DNA from: Fen-671 sp035502515
GTDB lineage: Bacteria; Actinomycetota; Acidimicrobiia; Acidimicrobiales; Palsa-688
Assembly: GCA_035502515.1 (NCBI GenBank)
Contig: DATJUH010000094.1
Span: 1-36,578 of the forward strand
Direction: 5' to 3'
Length of the DNA stretch: 36,578 bases
Position 1 is the stretch's first letter, and every line of letters starts with the position of its first letter. A program made the position numbers and the translations under genes. The notes below the pieces were generated by a model. It searched no databases and had not been told where the DNA came from. It saw only the letters and a list, made by a program, of their open reading frames with translations. This document shows positions 7,354-16,947 of this stretch, in pieces.

Positions 7354-8196
7354 TCAGCCCTCGTACTGGTCCACGAGCGGGGCGGCTCCCGGCTGGTCGA
7401 GCCCGAGCGCCCCTGGCCCGCCGTCCAGGCTTCCATCCAGGCCGAGCCAGTTCACGTGCAACTCCCCCAGCTTGCCGGCCTGGCCCAGGTCCACCGCCCC
7501 CCGCTTGTAAAGCTCGAGGAGGGCCAGGAAGCAAACGATCACCTCTAGCGGCTCACGCAGGCCGGCGGTCAGCCGCCTGAACGTCGTCCGCCCCTCCCCC
7601 GGCAGCCTGCCCACCAGCTCTTCCAGGGTATCGGCCACGCTGGCCCGGACCGGGGCCACATGCTCGGCATTGACCCTGGCCAAGGGCCTGGGCGTCAACA
7701 GTTTGACCAGGGCCTGACGGAGGTCGCCGGCGCTCACCCCCTCGAGAGGGTCGGGCGCCAGCTTGACGAACCGCTCCTCCAGGCCGGCTCGCCTCGGCAC
7801 CGACAGCTGGGCCGCCTCCATCTGGCGGTTCATGGACAAGGCCGCCTCTTTGAACGTCTTGCACTCCAGCAACCGGGCCAGGAGGAGATCCCGTTCTTCC
7901 CACAGGGCCAGGGTTTCTTCATCTTCGTCGGCCGAGCCGTCGGAAAGAAGGCGCCTGGCTTTCAGTTCCAGCAGGACGGCCGCCGTGAGCAGGAACTCCG
8001 TCGCTACGGACAAGTCGAGCACCTGCATTTGCTCAAGGCTGGCAATGTACTGGTCGACAATGGACGCTAGGGAAAGCTCCCAGATGTCGACTTGCTCTCG
8101 GCTTACCAGGTGAAGGAGGAGGTCGAAGGGACCCTCGAACACCGGAGTGCTGACCTGGTACCCCACCCACCCGAGCCTACTGGTAACCTCGGCCAC
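7354..8196 (-). CDS. scpA: Segregation and condensation protein A
   Basis: Kleisin subunit that bridges SMC heads. The N-terminal signature FEGPFDLLLHLVSREQVDIWELSLASI (about residues 20-46) is diagnostic. It is followed by QYIASLEQMQVLDLSVATEFLLTAAVLLELKARRLL and a C-terminal winged-helix stretch around EVIVCFLALLELYKRGAV. The product has 280 residues, slightly long because of an Asp/Gly/Leu-rich tail. GTG at 8196 is the only reasonable start; an ATG three bases upstream is out of frame. In Mycobacterium a ParA-like gene precedes scpA; here the upstream neighbour is the divergent Fn3 gene. Confidence 0.93.
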   Translation of the reverse strand: MAEVTSRLGWVGYQVSTPVFEGPFDLLLHLVSREQVDIWELSLASIVDQYIASLEQMQVLDLSVATEFLLTAAVLLELKARRLLSDGSADEDEETLALWEERDLLLARLLECKTFKEAALSMNRQMEAAQLSVPRRAGLEERFVKLAPDPLEGVSAGDLRQALVKLLTPRPLARVNAEHVAPVRASVADTLEELVGRLPGEGRTTFRRLTAGLREPLEVIVCFLALLELYKRGAVDLGQAGKLGELHVNWLGLDGSLDGGPGALGLDQPGAAPLVDQYEG

Positions 8197-8323
8197 TCAT
8201 CGTTGATGCTTACTCACCCTCCTGCAGAAGGCACCCGCGACGGCGCGCCGGCCCCCCTCAGGATGCAGCGGGATGGAACGGCGCTGAGCTGCCCTTTGAT
8301 ACGATATCGATGAGTCCCACGCC
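8197..8323. promoter_or_regulatory. Divergent scpA / Fn3-gene promoter region
   Basis: This 127-base gap separates scpA (minus) from the Fn3 gene (plus). TACGAT at 8300-8305 could be a -10 box for the rightward cluster, giving a leader of about ten bases. It overlaps the 8-bp palindrome CGATATCG. No clear -35 or strong ribosome site is visible for either gene. The role is inferred from position. Confidence 0.35.
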
Positions 8324-11300
8324 ATGACAGTGCCCCCGTCGACACCGCCCCGGTCGACCACCCCCTCCGGTCCCAGGGCGCCCGGCCGGGCCGGCTTCGG
8401 GCTCTCGAGCGGCGGGCGGCCCGGCCTCGGTTTCGGCGCTATCGGGACCGTCGTCGGTATGGTCCTGATCGCCCTGGTCGTAGGCGGGATCGTCTGGTCG
8501 GCGGCCACGGGCAGAGCGCCGGCCTCACAGAAACCCCACATTTTCGGCGGCTCGCTCGTCCTCGACGACTACCGGCCCCTCACCGTCATCGACCTGGCCA
8601 CAGGGGAGGTCACGGTCCAGCTGGAGGGGGTCTATTCCGAGGTCGGCGCCACTAACTACGGCGCCGTGGAAGCCGTCGCCACCGGCGCCGGGACGACGCT
8701 GGTCAACCGCAGCACGGGCACGTTCAACATGCTGGGCAACGACGACTACGTCCTCGGGCCGACGGACAACGGCATTTCGCTCGGCCCCCTGAACGGGGCC
8801 ACGGGGGCGGCCGGCTTCGCCGACGGCACTTCGACCTACATAGTGCGCTACGGGCCGACCAGCACCGTCTCGCTGGTCGACTCGGCGACGGCAGTGGCGG
8901 GCGCGGAAGCGCTGGCGTCGCGGTCGGCCCACCCCGTTCGCCCGCTCGGCTTCAGCCGGCTCAGCACCAGGCTGACCAACCTGCCCGGCGGGGCCACGGT
9001 GAGCGACGGCGACTTGTGGGCGTTGGCCAATGCCGGAGGAAACTGCCGGCTTTTCGAGGTAACTCCCACCCCGCTCCATTTGCAGGGCCTGACGCCGACC
9101 CGCCGTTCCACGTTGCCAACCCCGTGCTCGGCGGCGGCGCTGGAAAGCACCTCCGGGGCGGTGGCGCTGGCCACGCCCGGGCGCATAGAACTGTTCGGGG
9201 CGCACGGCGCGGCCAAGGACGTGAACGACCCCGCCACCTTGGCCGCATCTGCCTTCCTGCCGGTGAACGGGGCCAACGGCGAGTTCTGGTACCTCGTCCG
9301 GTTGCCTTCGGGGTGGTCGCTGCTGGGCGTGAGCCCCACGGGCGAGGTCACTGCCCCGATGGGGCTGAAGGCGTTCGGGCCCGACGCACAACCGGCGGTG
9401 CCGGCGTTTTCGAACGGCAAGCTCTACACCCTCGACCAGGCCCAGGCCGGCCAACCCACGCTGTGGGCCATCGACTCCGGCAGCGGGGCCATGGCGCCCG
9501 TGCCCGGGGCGGCGACTTACCCGGCCAAGAGCGTTACTGAAAAAGCCAGTTTCCATGGCGCCGAAGTGCTGGTCGACGGTCCCCGGGTCATCTTCAACAA
9601 CCCGGAGAGCCTACTGGCCGTGGTTGTCTTCACGGACGGGAGCCACGCTCCGGTGATCGTCGACAAGTCGAACGCCGTCGTCGTCAGCGCGGTGGGCCCC
9701 GGGGACGTGAACGTCAAGCCGCTGAAAAACAAAACGCGCTCACAACCGGCCTCCAACACGCCGACAACTACGGTAACGACCGTCGCCCCACCCATAACCC
9801 AGCCGGTGACCCAACAGGCCAACTGCGCGGCCACGACCGAGAAACCGTATGCCCCCGAAGTGAGCTCCATCTCCGCGTCAGACGAATCGGCGCTGGTCGT
9901 CTGGAGTTACCACCTCCTGTCCGAACAGGACTGCCTGCCCAGGACGTGGTCGGTGACGATGACGGCGTTGGGAGGAGCCGCCCAACCGTTGCGGCCCACC
10001 CAGGTGGTCAACGGCCAGCAGCAATTGCTCTTCACCGGGCTCCGCCCGGGAACGCTCTACCAGGCCGTGGTGACCGCATTTATCAACAGCCAGTCGACGC
10101 CGTCCGAGCCCCGGGACTTCACCACCGAGGAGCACGGGCCGTCGGCGCCGGCGTACGTGACGACGAGGGCTGACGGCCAGGGCGGGTGGCTGGTCAGCTG
10201 GGCCCCGTGCGCCGGGCCGAACTGCTTTGCCCCGGCCACGTCCTGGAACGTCATCGGTTCTTCGTGCGGGACCGGCTTCATCGGCCTGCCTCCCGAACTG
10301 CACTTGCCCGCCTCCACCACCAGCGTGACGGTGAACGCCGGCAACGACCAGAAACTGCTCGGCGACGCCCTCAGCTTCAGCGTCCAGGGGGTGGGCAGCA
10401 CCGGCCTGCTGGGGGAACCGGCTTCCGACCACGTGTGCACGCAAGCGTGGCAGCCTCCCGACCCGACCGCCATACAACTGTTGGCCGCCGGCATGCCCGC
10501 CGGGCAGACGGTCACCGCTCGCCTCGAGGTCGTCCCCACCGTGAGCCCGGTACTGGCCTACGGCGGCAACCGGGTCACCTTTACCTACTCGGTGGGTGGT
10601 CATACCGTCGGCCCGACAGGCGCCGACCAGGTCGACGTCCCGGGCCTCAGCGCGGCCAGGTCCTATACCCCGACCGTGGTCATAACGCCCGATGGGCACC
10701 CCTCGGCCGCCGTCACTATCACCGGGCGGGCATTCTCCAAGACGGTCCCGTGGCCGGCGGGCCTGCGGGCGCAGGCCTCTGGCACCGTTGGCGCCGACCC
10801 GAATGCGGGCACCGTCCTGGTGACATTTCCCGGCCTGCCCTCAGGTTCGTACAAGGCGACAGGCACGGTGACCTGCGGTTCCGAGGCCCTGCCCCTCAAC
10901 GCCGCCGTCGCGAACGGCCAGGTGAGCACGGCCATGAACCTCGACCAGATGGGCGGCCGCTGCTCCGTGTCGGTGGCGCTGGACGACACCGCCGTACCCG
11001 ACCCCTATGGTGTGCCGTCGCCCAACCTGGTGGCCGATTTCTCCATCGGCACGCCGCAGTCGTACTCCTTCCAGGTGACGGCGGGCAAGGTCTGCGTGGG
11101 CCACTGCCCGGCCATTTCGACGATCGACCTCTACGTCAACTACGCCGGCACCGGCCAGCCCGCAGGCACGGACTGGCGGGTCTCCGCCAAGTCGGCGGCC
11201 AAGAAGGGCTGCACCGCTACCGCCCCACAGACCGCGGCGGCCGACTTCCCGGTGAAATTGACCTGGCCGGTGGGGTGCCCGTCGCCGATGGTGGTGGTGT

Positions 11301-12289
11301 CCTGGGTGTACCTGGGCGAACCGACGAACGCCACCGCCGGATCGGCGGTACTGCCGGTGGCCAGCACCACGACGACCGCCAGCAAGACGGGCAAGCCGAC
11401 CAGGACCACGACGACCACGAGCAAGACGGGCAAGACGACCAAGACCACCACCACGACGAGCCATGCCACCAAGACCTCGACCGCGAGCTCAGGGACGACC
11501 ACCGCCACGACGGCGAGCAAAACGTCCGGGACGACAAAGACGTCCCGGCCTACGGGTCCCGGCAGTACGACTACGGCCTGCTCGGGTACCGGAGGGGCTA
11601 ACCCGTGCGCCTTGACCACGACCACGCAGGCCCCGCCCACGACCTCGTCATCGGCTACCTGCGGGCACGGGGGCGGGTGCCCGAGCACCAGCTCGGCGCC
11701 GACGACGGCGCCGCCGACGTCATCGAGCATCCCGTCCAGCTCGACCGCTTCGGTTACGACGACCACCGCGGCCCCGCTCACGACCACGACCACGACGGCG
11801 CCGACCACGACGGCCACGACGGCGGCCCCTACGACAACAAGCACTACCACCGCTCCGACCACCCAGCCGACGTCGCCGCCGAGCACCACCACGACGACCT
11901 CGGTCACCACCACTACGGCGCCGAGCACCACCACGACGACGTCGGTGACGACGACCACGGCGCCGAGCACCACCACGACGACGTCAGTTTCGACGACCAC
12001 GGCACCGGTCACGACGACTACGACGTCAGTTTCGACGACCACGGCGTCGGGGTCGTCCGGCGCTCAGAGCGCGGCCGTGGCCCTGGCCCCGCGTACGAGC
12101 CCACCTCGGGGCCCGGGGGGTGGCGCCGGCGGGGCCGTCAGCTCGGGAAGTGCTTGGCAGACGGCCGACCTGTGGGTCGCCTTTGGTGTAATGGCGGGCG
12201 CGGTGTGCGCCGGCTCCCTAGCCTGGGGGCTGAGCAGGAGACCGAAGGCCCGCCCCGGAGCCTACGGAATTACGGAGGTAACCACGTGA
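8324..12289 (+). CDS. Large membrane-anchored fibronectin type III protein with Thr-rich stalk
   Basis: This 1321-residue protein begins with a Pro/Gly/Ser-rich cytoplasmic tail and a membrane helix (about 37-60). Residues about 70-480 have strand-rich, propeller-like repeats (for example LTVIDLATGEVTVQLEG). One clear fibronectin type III domain spans about 508-604, with PEV...VVWSYH, GLRPGTLYQAVVTAF and PSEPRDFTT. A second, weaker one follows (VSWAPCAGPNC). Further beta-rich Cys-containing segments lead to a mucin-like Thr/Ser/Lys stalk from about 1025 to 1245. A second membrane helix lies at about 1283-1303 before a basic tail. Both ends are likely cytoplasmic with the bulk outside. Its stop overlaps the MoxR start (GTGA). 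It corresponds to the fn3 member of PFNA-type clusters; the ligand is unknown. Confidence 0.8.
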   Translation: MTVPPSTPPRSTTPSGPRAPGRAGFGLSSGGRPGLGFGAIGTVVGMVLIALVVGGIVWSAATGRAPASQKPHIFGGSLVLDDYRPLTVIDLATGEVTVQLEGVYSEVGATNYGAVEAVATGAGTTLVNRSTGTFNMLGNDDYVLGPTDNGISLGPLNGATGAAGFADGTSTYIVRYGPTSTVSLVDSATAVAGAEALASRSAHPVRPLGFSRLSTRLTNLPGGATVSDGDLWALANAGGNCRLFEVTPTPLHLQGLTPTRRSTLPTPCSAAALESTSGAVALATPGRIELFGAHGAAKDVNDPATLAASAFLPVNGANGEFWYLVRLPSGWSLLGVSPTGEVTAPMGLKAFGPDAQPAVPAFSNGKLYTLDQAQAGQPTLWAIDSGSGAMAPVPGAATYPAKSVTEKASFHGAEVLVDGPRVIFNNPESLLAVVVFTDGSHAPVIVDKSNAVVVSAVGPGDVNVKPLKNKTRSQPASNTPTTTVTTVAPPITQPVTQQANCAATTEKPYAPEVSSISASDESALVVWSYHLLSEQDCLPRTWSVTMTALGGAAQPLRPTQVVNGQQQLLFTGLRPGTLYQAVVTAFINSQSTPSEPRDFTTEEHGPSAPAYVTTRADGQGGWLVSWAPCAGPNCFAPATSWNVIGSSCGTGFIGLPPELHLPASTTSVTVNAGNDQKLLGDALSFSVQGVGSTGLLGEPASDHVCTQAWQPPDPTAIQLLAAGMPAGQTVTARLEVVPTVSPVLAYGGNRVTFTYSVGGHTVGPTGADQVDVPGLSAARSYTPTVVITPDGHPSAAVTITGRAFSKTVPWPAGLRAQASGTVGADPNAGTVLVTFPGLPSGSYKATGTVTCGSEALPLNAAVANGQVSTAMNLDQMGGRCSVSVALDDTAVPDPYGVPSPNLVADFSIGTPQSYSFQVTAGKVCVGHCPAISTIDLYVNYAGTGQPAGTDWRVSAKSAAKKGCTATAPQTAAADFPVKLTWPVGCPSPMVVVSWVYLGEPTNATAGSAVLPVASTTTTASKTGKPTRTTTTTSKTGKTTKTTTTTSHATKTSTASSGTTTATTASKTSGTTKTSRPTGPGSTTTACSGTGGANPCALTTTTQAPPTTSSSATCGHGGGCPSTSSAPTTAPPTSSSIPSSSTASVTTTTAAPLTTTTTTAPTTTATTAAPTTTSTTTAPTTQPTSPPSTTTTTSVTTTTAPSTTTTTSVTTTTAPSTTTTTSVSTTTAPVTTTTTSVSTTTASGSSGAQSAAVALAPRTSPPRGPGGGAGGAVSSGSAWQTADLWVAFGVMAGAVCAGSLAWGLSRRPKARPGAYGITEVTT
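11879..12046 (+). repeat. 42-bp tandem repeat in the Thr-rich stalk
   Basis: Four in-frame 42-bp units encode PSTTTTTSVTTTTA or close variants at residues 1186-1241 of the Fn3 protein. Units 1 and 2 are identical at the protein level; units 3 and 4 carry a Ser or a Val change. Such an array can vary in copy number between strains and is a likely assembly hazard. Confidence 0.9.
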
Positions 12290-13305
12290 GCACGCCGAGC
12301 CCTATTACGGGCCCATGGGAGGCCCAGCAAGGGGCCCATCCCGGCGGGCCCGACATAGCGCTGTTCGGGAAGATGTTCGAGAGCCTGGTGACCAACGTGA
12401 CCAGGGTCCTGCACGGCAAGGACAACGTGGTCCGGGCGGCGGTGACGTGCGTCCTGGCCGAAGGTCACCTGCTCATCGAGGACGTCCCCGGGGTGGGCAA
12501 GACCTCCCTGGCCCGCGCCATCTGCAAGTCCATCAACCTGACCTGGAACCGGGTCCAGTTCACCCCCGACCTCCTGCCCAGCGATATCACGGGTGTCACC
12601 GTTTTCGACCAGGCCACCTCCACGTTCAGCTTCCGGCCGGGGCCCGTCTTCGCCAACATGGTCCTGGGTGACGAAATAAACCGGGCGTCGCCCAAGACCC
12701 AGTCGGCCCTGCTCGAGGTGATGCAGGACCAGACCGTGTCCACCGACGCCGCCGTCTACCCGGTCCCGCGGCCCTTCGTCGTCATCGCCACCCAGAACCC
12801 GATCGACCTGGAAGGCACCTATGTGTTGCCCGAGGCGCAGCTCGACCGGTTCTTGATGCGGCTCAGAATGGGTTACCCGTCACCGGAGGCAGAGGCCGAA
12901 GTGCTGCGGACCGAGCGGGACACCCCCAGCGTCGAGCACCTTGAACCGGTTATGGACCGCGACGACCTGCTCGGGATGATCGCCTTCGTGAAGCGTTCGG
13001 TCGAGGTTTCCTCACCGGTAGAGAACTACATCGTCGCCATCTGCTCCCGCACCCGCGAGATGCCCGAGGTCAGCCTGGGCGTCTCACCGCGTGGCGGCCT
13101 GGCCTTGCTCCGGGCGGCACGGGTGGCGGCCGCCGCTGCCGGCCGGCCTTTCGTCACCCCGGACGAGGTGCAGCTGATGGCCGTCCCCACGCTCGCTCAC
13201 CGAGTCATCCTGCGCCCGGGTTCGGAGATCCAGGGGCGGACGCAGGAGGAGATCGTGACGCGCGCCGTCCAGGCGGTACCGGTCCCCAGGGCCGTCCTGC
13301 GCTAG
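12286..13305 (+). CDS. MoxR family AAA+ ATPase
   Basis: A 339-residue AAA+ ATPase of the MoxR class, thought to act as a chaperone for neighbouring DUF58/VWA or membrane proteins. Walker A is EDVPGVGKTS (about 65-74) and Walker B is LGDEINRASPKTQSALLEVM (127-146). The sensor segment is ATQNPIDLEGTYVLPEAQLDRF (168-189), and SPRGGLALLRAARVAA lies in the C-terminal helical lid. The start is GTG 12286, overlapping the Fn3 stop by four bases, with GGAGG a few bases upstream. The frame stays open far upstream, but that part is only a shadow of the Thr-rich repeat. It is followed after four bases by the DUF58 gene, the classic MoxR-DUF58-transglutaminase order. Confidence 0.93.
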   Translation: MSTPSPITGPWEAQQGAHPGGPDIALFGKMFESLVTNVTRVLHGKDNVVRAAVTCVLAEGHLLIEDVPGVGKTSLARAICKSINLTWNRVQFTPDLLPSDITGVTVFDQATSTFSFRPGPVFANMVLGDEINRASPKTQSALLEVMQDQTVSTDAAVYPVPRPFVVIATQNPIDLEGTYVLPEAQLDRFLMRLRMGYPSPEAEAEVLRTERDTPSVEHLEPVMDRDDLLGMIAFVKRSVEVSSPVENYIVAICSRTREMPEVSLGVSPRGGLALLRAARVAAAAAGRPFVTPDEVQLMAVPTLAHRVILRPGSEIQGRTQEEIVTRAVQAVPVPRAVLR

Positions 13306-13309
13306 CACC

Positions 13310-14446
13310 GTGACTCGCCTCGGCTGGGGCGCCCTGGCGGTGGGCCTGGTCCTCGTGGGCGTTGGGCTGGGCGCCAGCTGGCCCCCCTTGTTGGCTATGG
13401 GGGCGGGCCTGGTCGTCCTGTCCGCCGGCGCTCTCGTTTATGTATTCCGCTCGCCTCGCTTCGACCTCGAGCGGGCCGTGGAACCGCCCAGAGTCGAGAA
13501 ACGCCGGCCGGCGATCGCCGTCATCCGGGCTACCAACACGTCCCGGCGGGCGCTGGCCCCGGTGCAGATAGAGCAGCGCATGGGGCCGACCGTGTTCCGG
13601 GCCGAACTGCCCCGTTTGCGGAAGGGCGAGCAGGGCTTGCGGACGTACCGGTTACCTACTTCACGCCGGGGCACGTACGAGATCGGGCCAGTGGAGGTGC
13701 CGAGGGCCGACCCCTTCGGCCTGTGCCGCCGGGCGCGGGCGCTCGGCGAACCGCAGGTCATTTCCGTGCACCCCCGGGTGCTGGCGCTACGGCCGATAGC
13801 CAGCGGGACGTCGCGAAACCTCGAAGGGCCGTCGAGCGACATGTCGCCGCAGGGCAGCGTCACGTTCCACCGGTTGCGTGAGTACGTGATCGGGGACGAC
13901 CTGCGCAAGGTGCACTGGCCATCTACGGCCCGGCTCGGCAAGCTCGTAGTCCGCCAGTACGTCGACACGGCCCAGCCTTACACGGTCGTGCTCGTCGACC
14001 TGCGCCCAGAGGTCTATTCGCCGGACAGTTTCGAGGAAGCCATGGACGTCACCGCCTCGGTGGTGGCCGCCACGGCCCTGGGGGAGGCCCCGGTGCAGCT
14101 GCGCACCACCACCGGCCAGCGGGTCGGGGGGACCCGGAAGTCCAACCCCGACGACCTGGTCGACTACCTCACCGACCTGGCCCCGAGTTCCGAGGGTTCG
14201 CTGTCGGGCCAGCTCGTGAACCTGCGCCGCGAAAGGGGGGGCAACGCCCTGGTCGTCGTGACCGGAGTGGTACAGGTCGACTCGCTGCCCGAAGTGGCCG
14301 CCCTCCGGCGCCGCTTCGACCACGTCGTCCTGGTCTCCCTGGTCCCCCGCCCGACCCCGGCGCCCACCTATCCGGGCCTTACCATATTGGTCGGCACCGA
14401 CGCCGACGACGTGGCTCGGGCCTGGGACGCGCAGGTAACGAAGTGA
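13310..14446 (+). CDS. DUF58 domain protein, membrane-anchored
   Basis: A 378-residue protein with two adjacent N-terminal membrane helices (about 5-23 and 25-46), then a beta-rich region and the DUF58 core. The core is seen as GDDLRKVHWPSTARLGKLVV followed by RQYVDTAQPYTVVLVDLRPE, which resembles the VWA-like fold start. DUF58 proteins nearly always accompany MoxR ATPases and are presumed clients. GTG at 13310 lies four bases after the MoxR stop. The 3' end overlaps the next gene as GTGA, so the three are translationally coupled. The biochemical role of the family is unknown. Confidence 0.9.
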   Translation: MTRLGWGALAVGLVLVGVGLGASWPPLLAMGAGLVVLSAGALVYVFRSPRFDLERAVEPPRVEKRRPAIAVIRATNTSRRALAPVQIEQRMGPTVFRAELPRLRKGEQGLRTYRLPTSRRGTYEIGPVEVPRADPFGLCRRARALGEPQVISVHPRVLALRPIASGTSRNLEGPSSDMSPQGSVTFHRLREYVIGDDLRKVHWPSTARLGKLVVRQYVDTAQPYTVVLVDLRPEVYSPDSFEEAMDVTASVVAATALGEAPVQLRTTTGQRVGGTRKSNPDDLVDYLTDLAPSSEGSLSGQLVNLRRERGGNALVVVTGVVQVDSLPEVAALRRRFDHVVLVSLVPRPTPAPTYPGLTILVGTDADDVARAWDAQVTK

Positions 14447-16947
14447 GCGATTCCAACACCAACTGGGGCTCGGGCAGCCGCGTCCTGACTCACCCCGGCC
14501 CGCCGCCGGGGGGCCCGGCCGCGCCGCGCCAGGCCGAGCCCGGTGCCGTCAGCCGCTCTCCCGGTGACGGGCCGGACGGCAACCCCGCCTTTGTGGCTCA
14601 GGGGACGGGTGCCCTGGTCCTGTGGTTGCTGGCTGCCCTCGCCGTCGCCACCTTTATCGCCGCCACGCCCTGGCTGCGGGCCTATCAGGTGGCGCGGGCG
14701 CCCCTGGTCCTGGTGCTGGCTGCGCTCCTGCCGGTCGCCCTCGCCGGCGCCCTTACGCGGGCTTTGAAGCTGCCGCCGCTCATCTCTTACGGGGGCTCGG
14801 TGGCGGCCCTGCTGGTGATGCTCGGGGTGGCCAACAACTTCGACTACAGCGCCGTATGGAACGGGCTGGTGCACGTGCCCACCCAATTGCTGACCGAGAC
14901 GCTCCCGCTTAGCGGTTCGGCCTACCTGCTGACGGCCCCGGTGGTGGTCACGTGGTTGTGCGGGGCGCTGGCCGCCGAGCTGTCGGTCCGGCCCGCCCGT
15001 CCCGGCGCGACGGCCGCTCTCGTGCCCATAGCCGGCTTCGTTTTCGCCTTCGTGCTGACCACCTCAGCGCCCGTCGGTGACACCGTGGCTGAGGCGGCCG
15101 CTCTGTTCGGTGACCTGATGGTGTGGGCACTTGTCCGCCATGCCATCCTCGAGCGGCAGCGGGCGCTGGTCGAGGCCCGGGCGGAGGGGCCGGCAACGCG
15201 TTTGTCCACTTCGGTGAGCCGGGGTGCCGTCGGCGCCGCTTTGGCCGTCGTCCTCGCTGCCGTTCTAACGGTGGCCGTGCCCGGCACGGTCTCCCTGGCC
15301 GGTAAGGCCAAGACGGTCTCCAGGGCCACGCCGGTGGTTTCCAACATCGTGGTCGACCCGGTCGACGCCCTCGCCTCTCTGCGCCGGAACGACCCGAGCG
15401 CGCCGCCACAGACCTTGTTCCTCGTCCACGTGGGCCGGACTTGGAGCGGGTACCTCCCGGTGGCCGCCCTCGACGTCTACGACGGGGACTCGTGGAGCTT
15501 TTCGGCCACTTTCCAGCCCACCGGCGGGCGGGTACCCGTGCCCGCCGCCGGCCCGGCAGTGAGCGGGACCGAAGTGGTCCAGCATTATGACCTTTTGCGG
15601 TCTATCGGTTTGCCCTTCCTGCCGGCACTGGACCGGCCCGTGCAGGTGCGCGGGCTGTCCGTCGACGCCGACGCCACGACGGGCATGCTGGTGGCCTCGC
15701 CCACATTGCCGGTGTCCTACACCGTGGTGTCGAAAGTGCCCGCCGGCACCCTGGACAACGTCGACACGACGGAACCGGTCGCCTCCGGTGACCTCGTCCC
15801 CGGTGGAGACGCTCCAACCTACACGGCGCTGCCGGCCGGTTCGAGCCGGGACATCGCCGAGGGAGTACGGTTTTCCTCCACCCTGACCGGCACACCGGCG
15901 GCGCCCACGACCGCCTTCCTCCAGAGCCTGGCGGAACAACTGAGCGCCCACGAGCGGCGGGTGGTCCCGGCGCCCTCCAGTGCCAATGGCAAGACCAATA
16001 CCGCCGCCCTCGCCGGTACCTCACTGGCCCAGGTGATAAACGCGGTCACCGTCGACCGGGCGGCCACGCCGGAGCAGTTCGCCACCTTTTACGCCGTAGT
16101 GGCCCGCTACCTCGGCGTCCCCGCCCGGGTGGTCACCGGGTTCCGGGCCCCGGACGCGAGCGCTCAGAAGCCCCTGCCGGGCGGCCGCTACCGGCTCACC
16201 GATCGTGACACGTGGACGTGGGTGGAAATCCCGGTCGTGGGCCTGGGCTGGGTCATCGTGGACCCCACCCCGGCCGCCACTACTACCGCCGCGTCTCCGC
16301 CGCCCGAGAGCGTGCGGGCCACCCCGACGACCACCCCGAGGCAAGCGACGGCACTGCCGGCGGCGAACAACGCCGGCCACGAGATCGCGCCGCCCGCCAA
16401 GGTCCACCCTCATCAACCCGTCCACGTCAACTGGGCCCTGGTCCTCGGCATCGCACTGCCGGCGGCCGTGGTCCTGGCGGTGCTGATGGCGGGCTTGCTG
16501 GTGCCGGCCGTCCGCCGGCGCCTGCGCACGGTGGCCCGCCACCAGCCCGCCGACCCCGCGCTCCTGGCCGCCGGCGCCTGGCTGGAGTTCCTGGACGGCC
16601 TCTTCCGCCTGGGCCTGGAGGTGAGCCCCTCGGCCACCAGCGGCGAGGTCGCCGACCAGGTGGCCGAGCGGTTCGGGGAGAATTTCGGCCCGCCCGCCCG
16701 TTTCGTTGGAGCCGCCGCCGACCAGGCCCTCTACAGTACGGTCTGGCCGCTCGAGGAGGCCCGGGCCAGGTCGGCGTGGGACTCGCAGCGCCAGCTGTAC
16801 AAGGCCATGCGCCGCACCGTCGGCTTCGAAGCCGCCGCCCAGACTTTGCTTCGAGTGGGGAACGGCCCCGCCCGCCCCAGCCAAGCCAGCCCGTACCCGC
16901 CCACAAAGGAGCATGCCGCCGACAGCCGTTCGGGAGCGGTCCTGTGA
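14443..16947 (+). CDS. TgpA/DUF3488-type membrane protein with degenerate transglutaminase-like domain
   Basis: An 834-residue protein with about seven N-terminal membrane helices between residues 55 and 281. A long extracellular region and a transglutaminase-like core (about 535-612) follow. The last membrane helix (about 664-687) precedes a cytoplasmic DUF4129-like tail (LEFLDGLFRLGLEVSPSATS). The core keeps EQFATFYAVVARYLGVPARV and GWVIVDPTP. However, the position of the catalytic Cys is Pro543 (ATPEQFA) and that of the His is Trp591 (TWTWVEI); Asp607 of DPTP remains. It is therefore probably not a cysteine protease or transglutaminase. The family normally acts on envelope proteins outside the membrane. 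It is coupled to DUF58 by GTGA and followed by a duplicated junction. Confidence 0.88.
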   Translation: MSDSNTNWGSGSRVLTHPGPPPGGPAAPRQAEPGAVSRSPGDGPDGNPAFVAQGTGALVLWLLAALAVATFIAATPWLRAYQVARAPLVLVLAALLPVALAGALTRALKLPPLISYGGSVAALLVMLGVANNFDYSAVWNGLVHVPTQLLTETLPLSGSAYLLTAPVVVTWLCGALAAELSVRPARPGATAALVPIAGFVFAFVLTTSAPVGDTVAEAAALFGDLMVWALVRHAILERQRALVEARAEGPATRLSTSVSRGAVGAALAVVLAAVLTVAVPGTVSLAGKAKTVSRATPVVSNIVVDPVDALASLRRNDPSAPPQTLFLVHVGRTWSGYLPVAALDVYDGDSWSFSATFQPTGGRVPVPAAGPAVSGTEVVQHYDLLRSIGLPFLPALDRPVQVRGLSVDADATTGMLVASPTLPVSYTVVSKVPAGTLDNVDTTEPVASGDLVPGGDAPTYTALPAGSSRDIAEGVRFSSTLTGTPAAPTTAFLQSLAEQLSAHERRVVPAPSSANGKTNTAALAGTSLAQVINAVTVDRAATPEQFATFYAVVARYLGVPARVVTGFRAPDASAQKPLPGGRYRLTDRDTWTWVEIPVVGLGWVIVDPTPAATTTAASPPPESVRATPTTTPRQATALPAANNAGHEIAPPAKVHPHQPVHVNWALVLGIALPAAVVLAVLMAGLLVPAVRRRLRTVARHQPADPALLAAGAWLEFLDGLFRLGLEVSPSATSGEVADQVAERFGENFGPPARFVGAAADQALYSTVWPLEEARARSAWDSQRQLYKAMRRTVGFEAAAQTLLRVGNGPARPSQASPYPPTKEHAADSRSGAVL

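Noticed and set aside
11140..12042. A 300-codon open frame on the minus strand opposite the Fn3 gene
   Set aside because: It is the antisense of the Thr-rich repeat and encodes mostly Val; no start context or family similarity.
10186..12285. Long plus-strand frames in another phase through the Fn3 gene, one running into MoxR
   Set aside because: Composition is shadow-like (His/Asp-rich over the Thr repeats), and the MoxR start with GGAGG and the GTGA overlap is at 12286.
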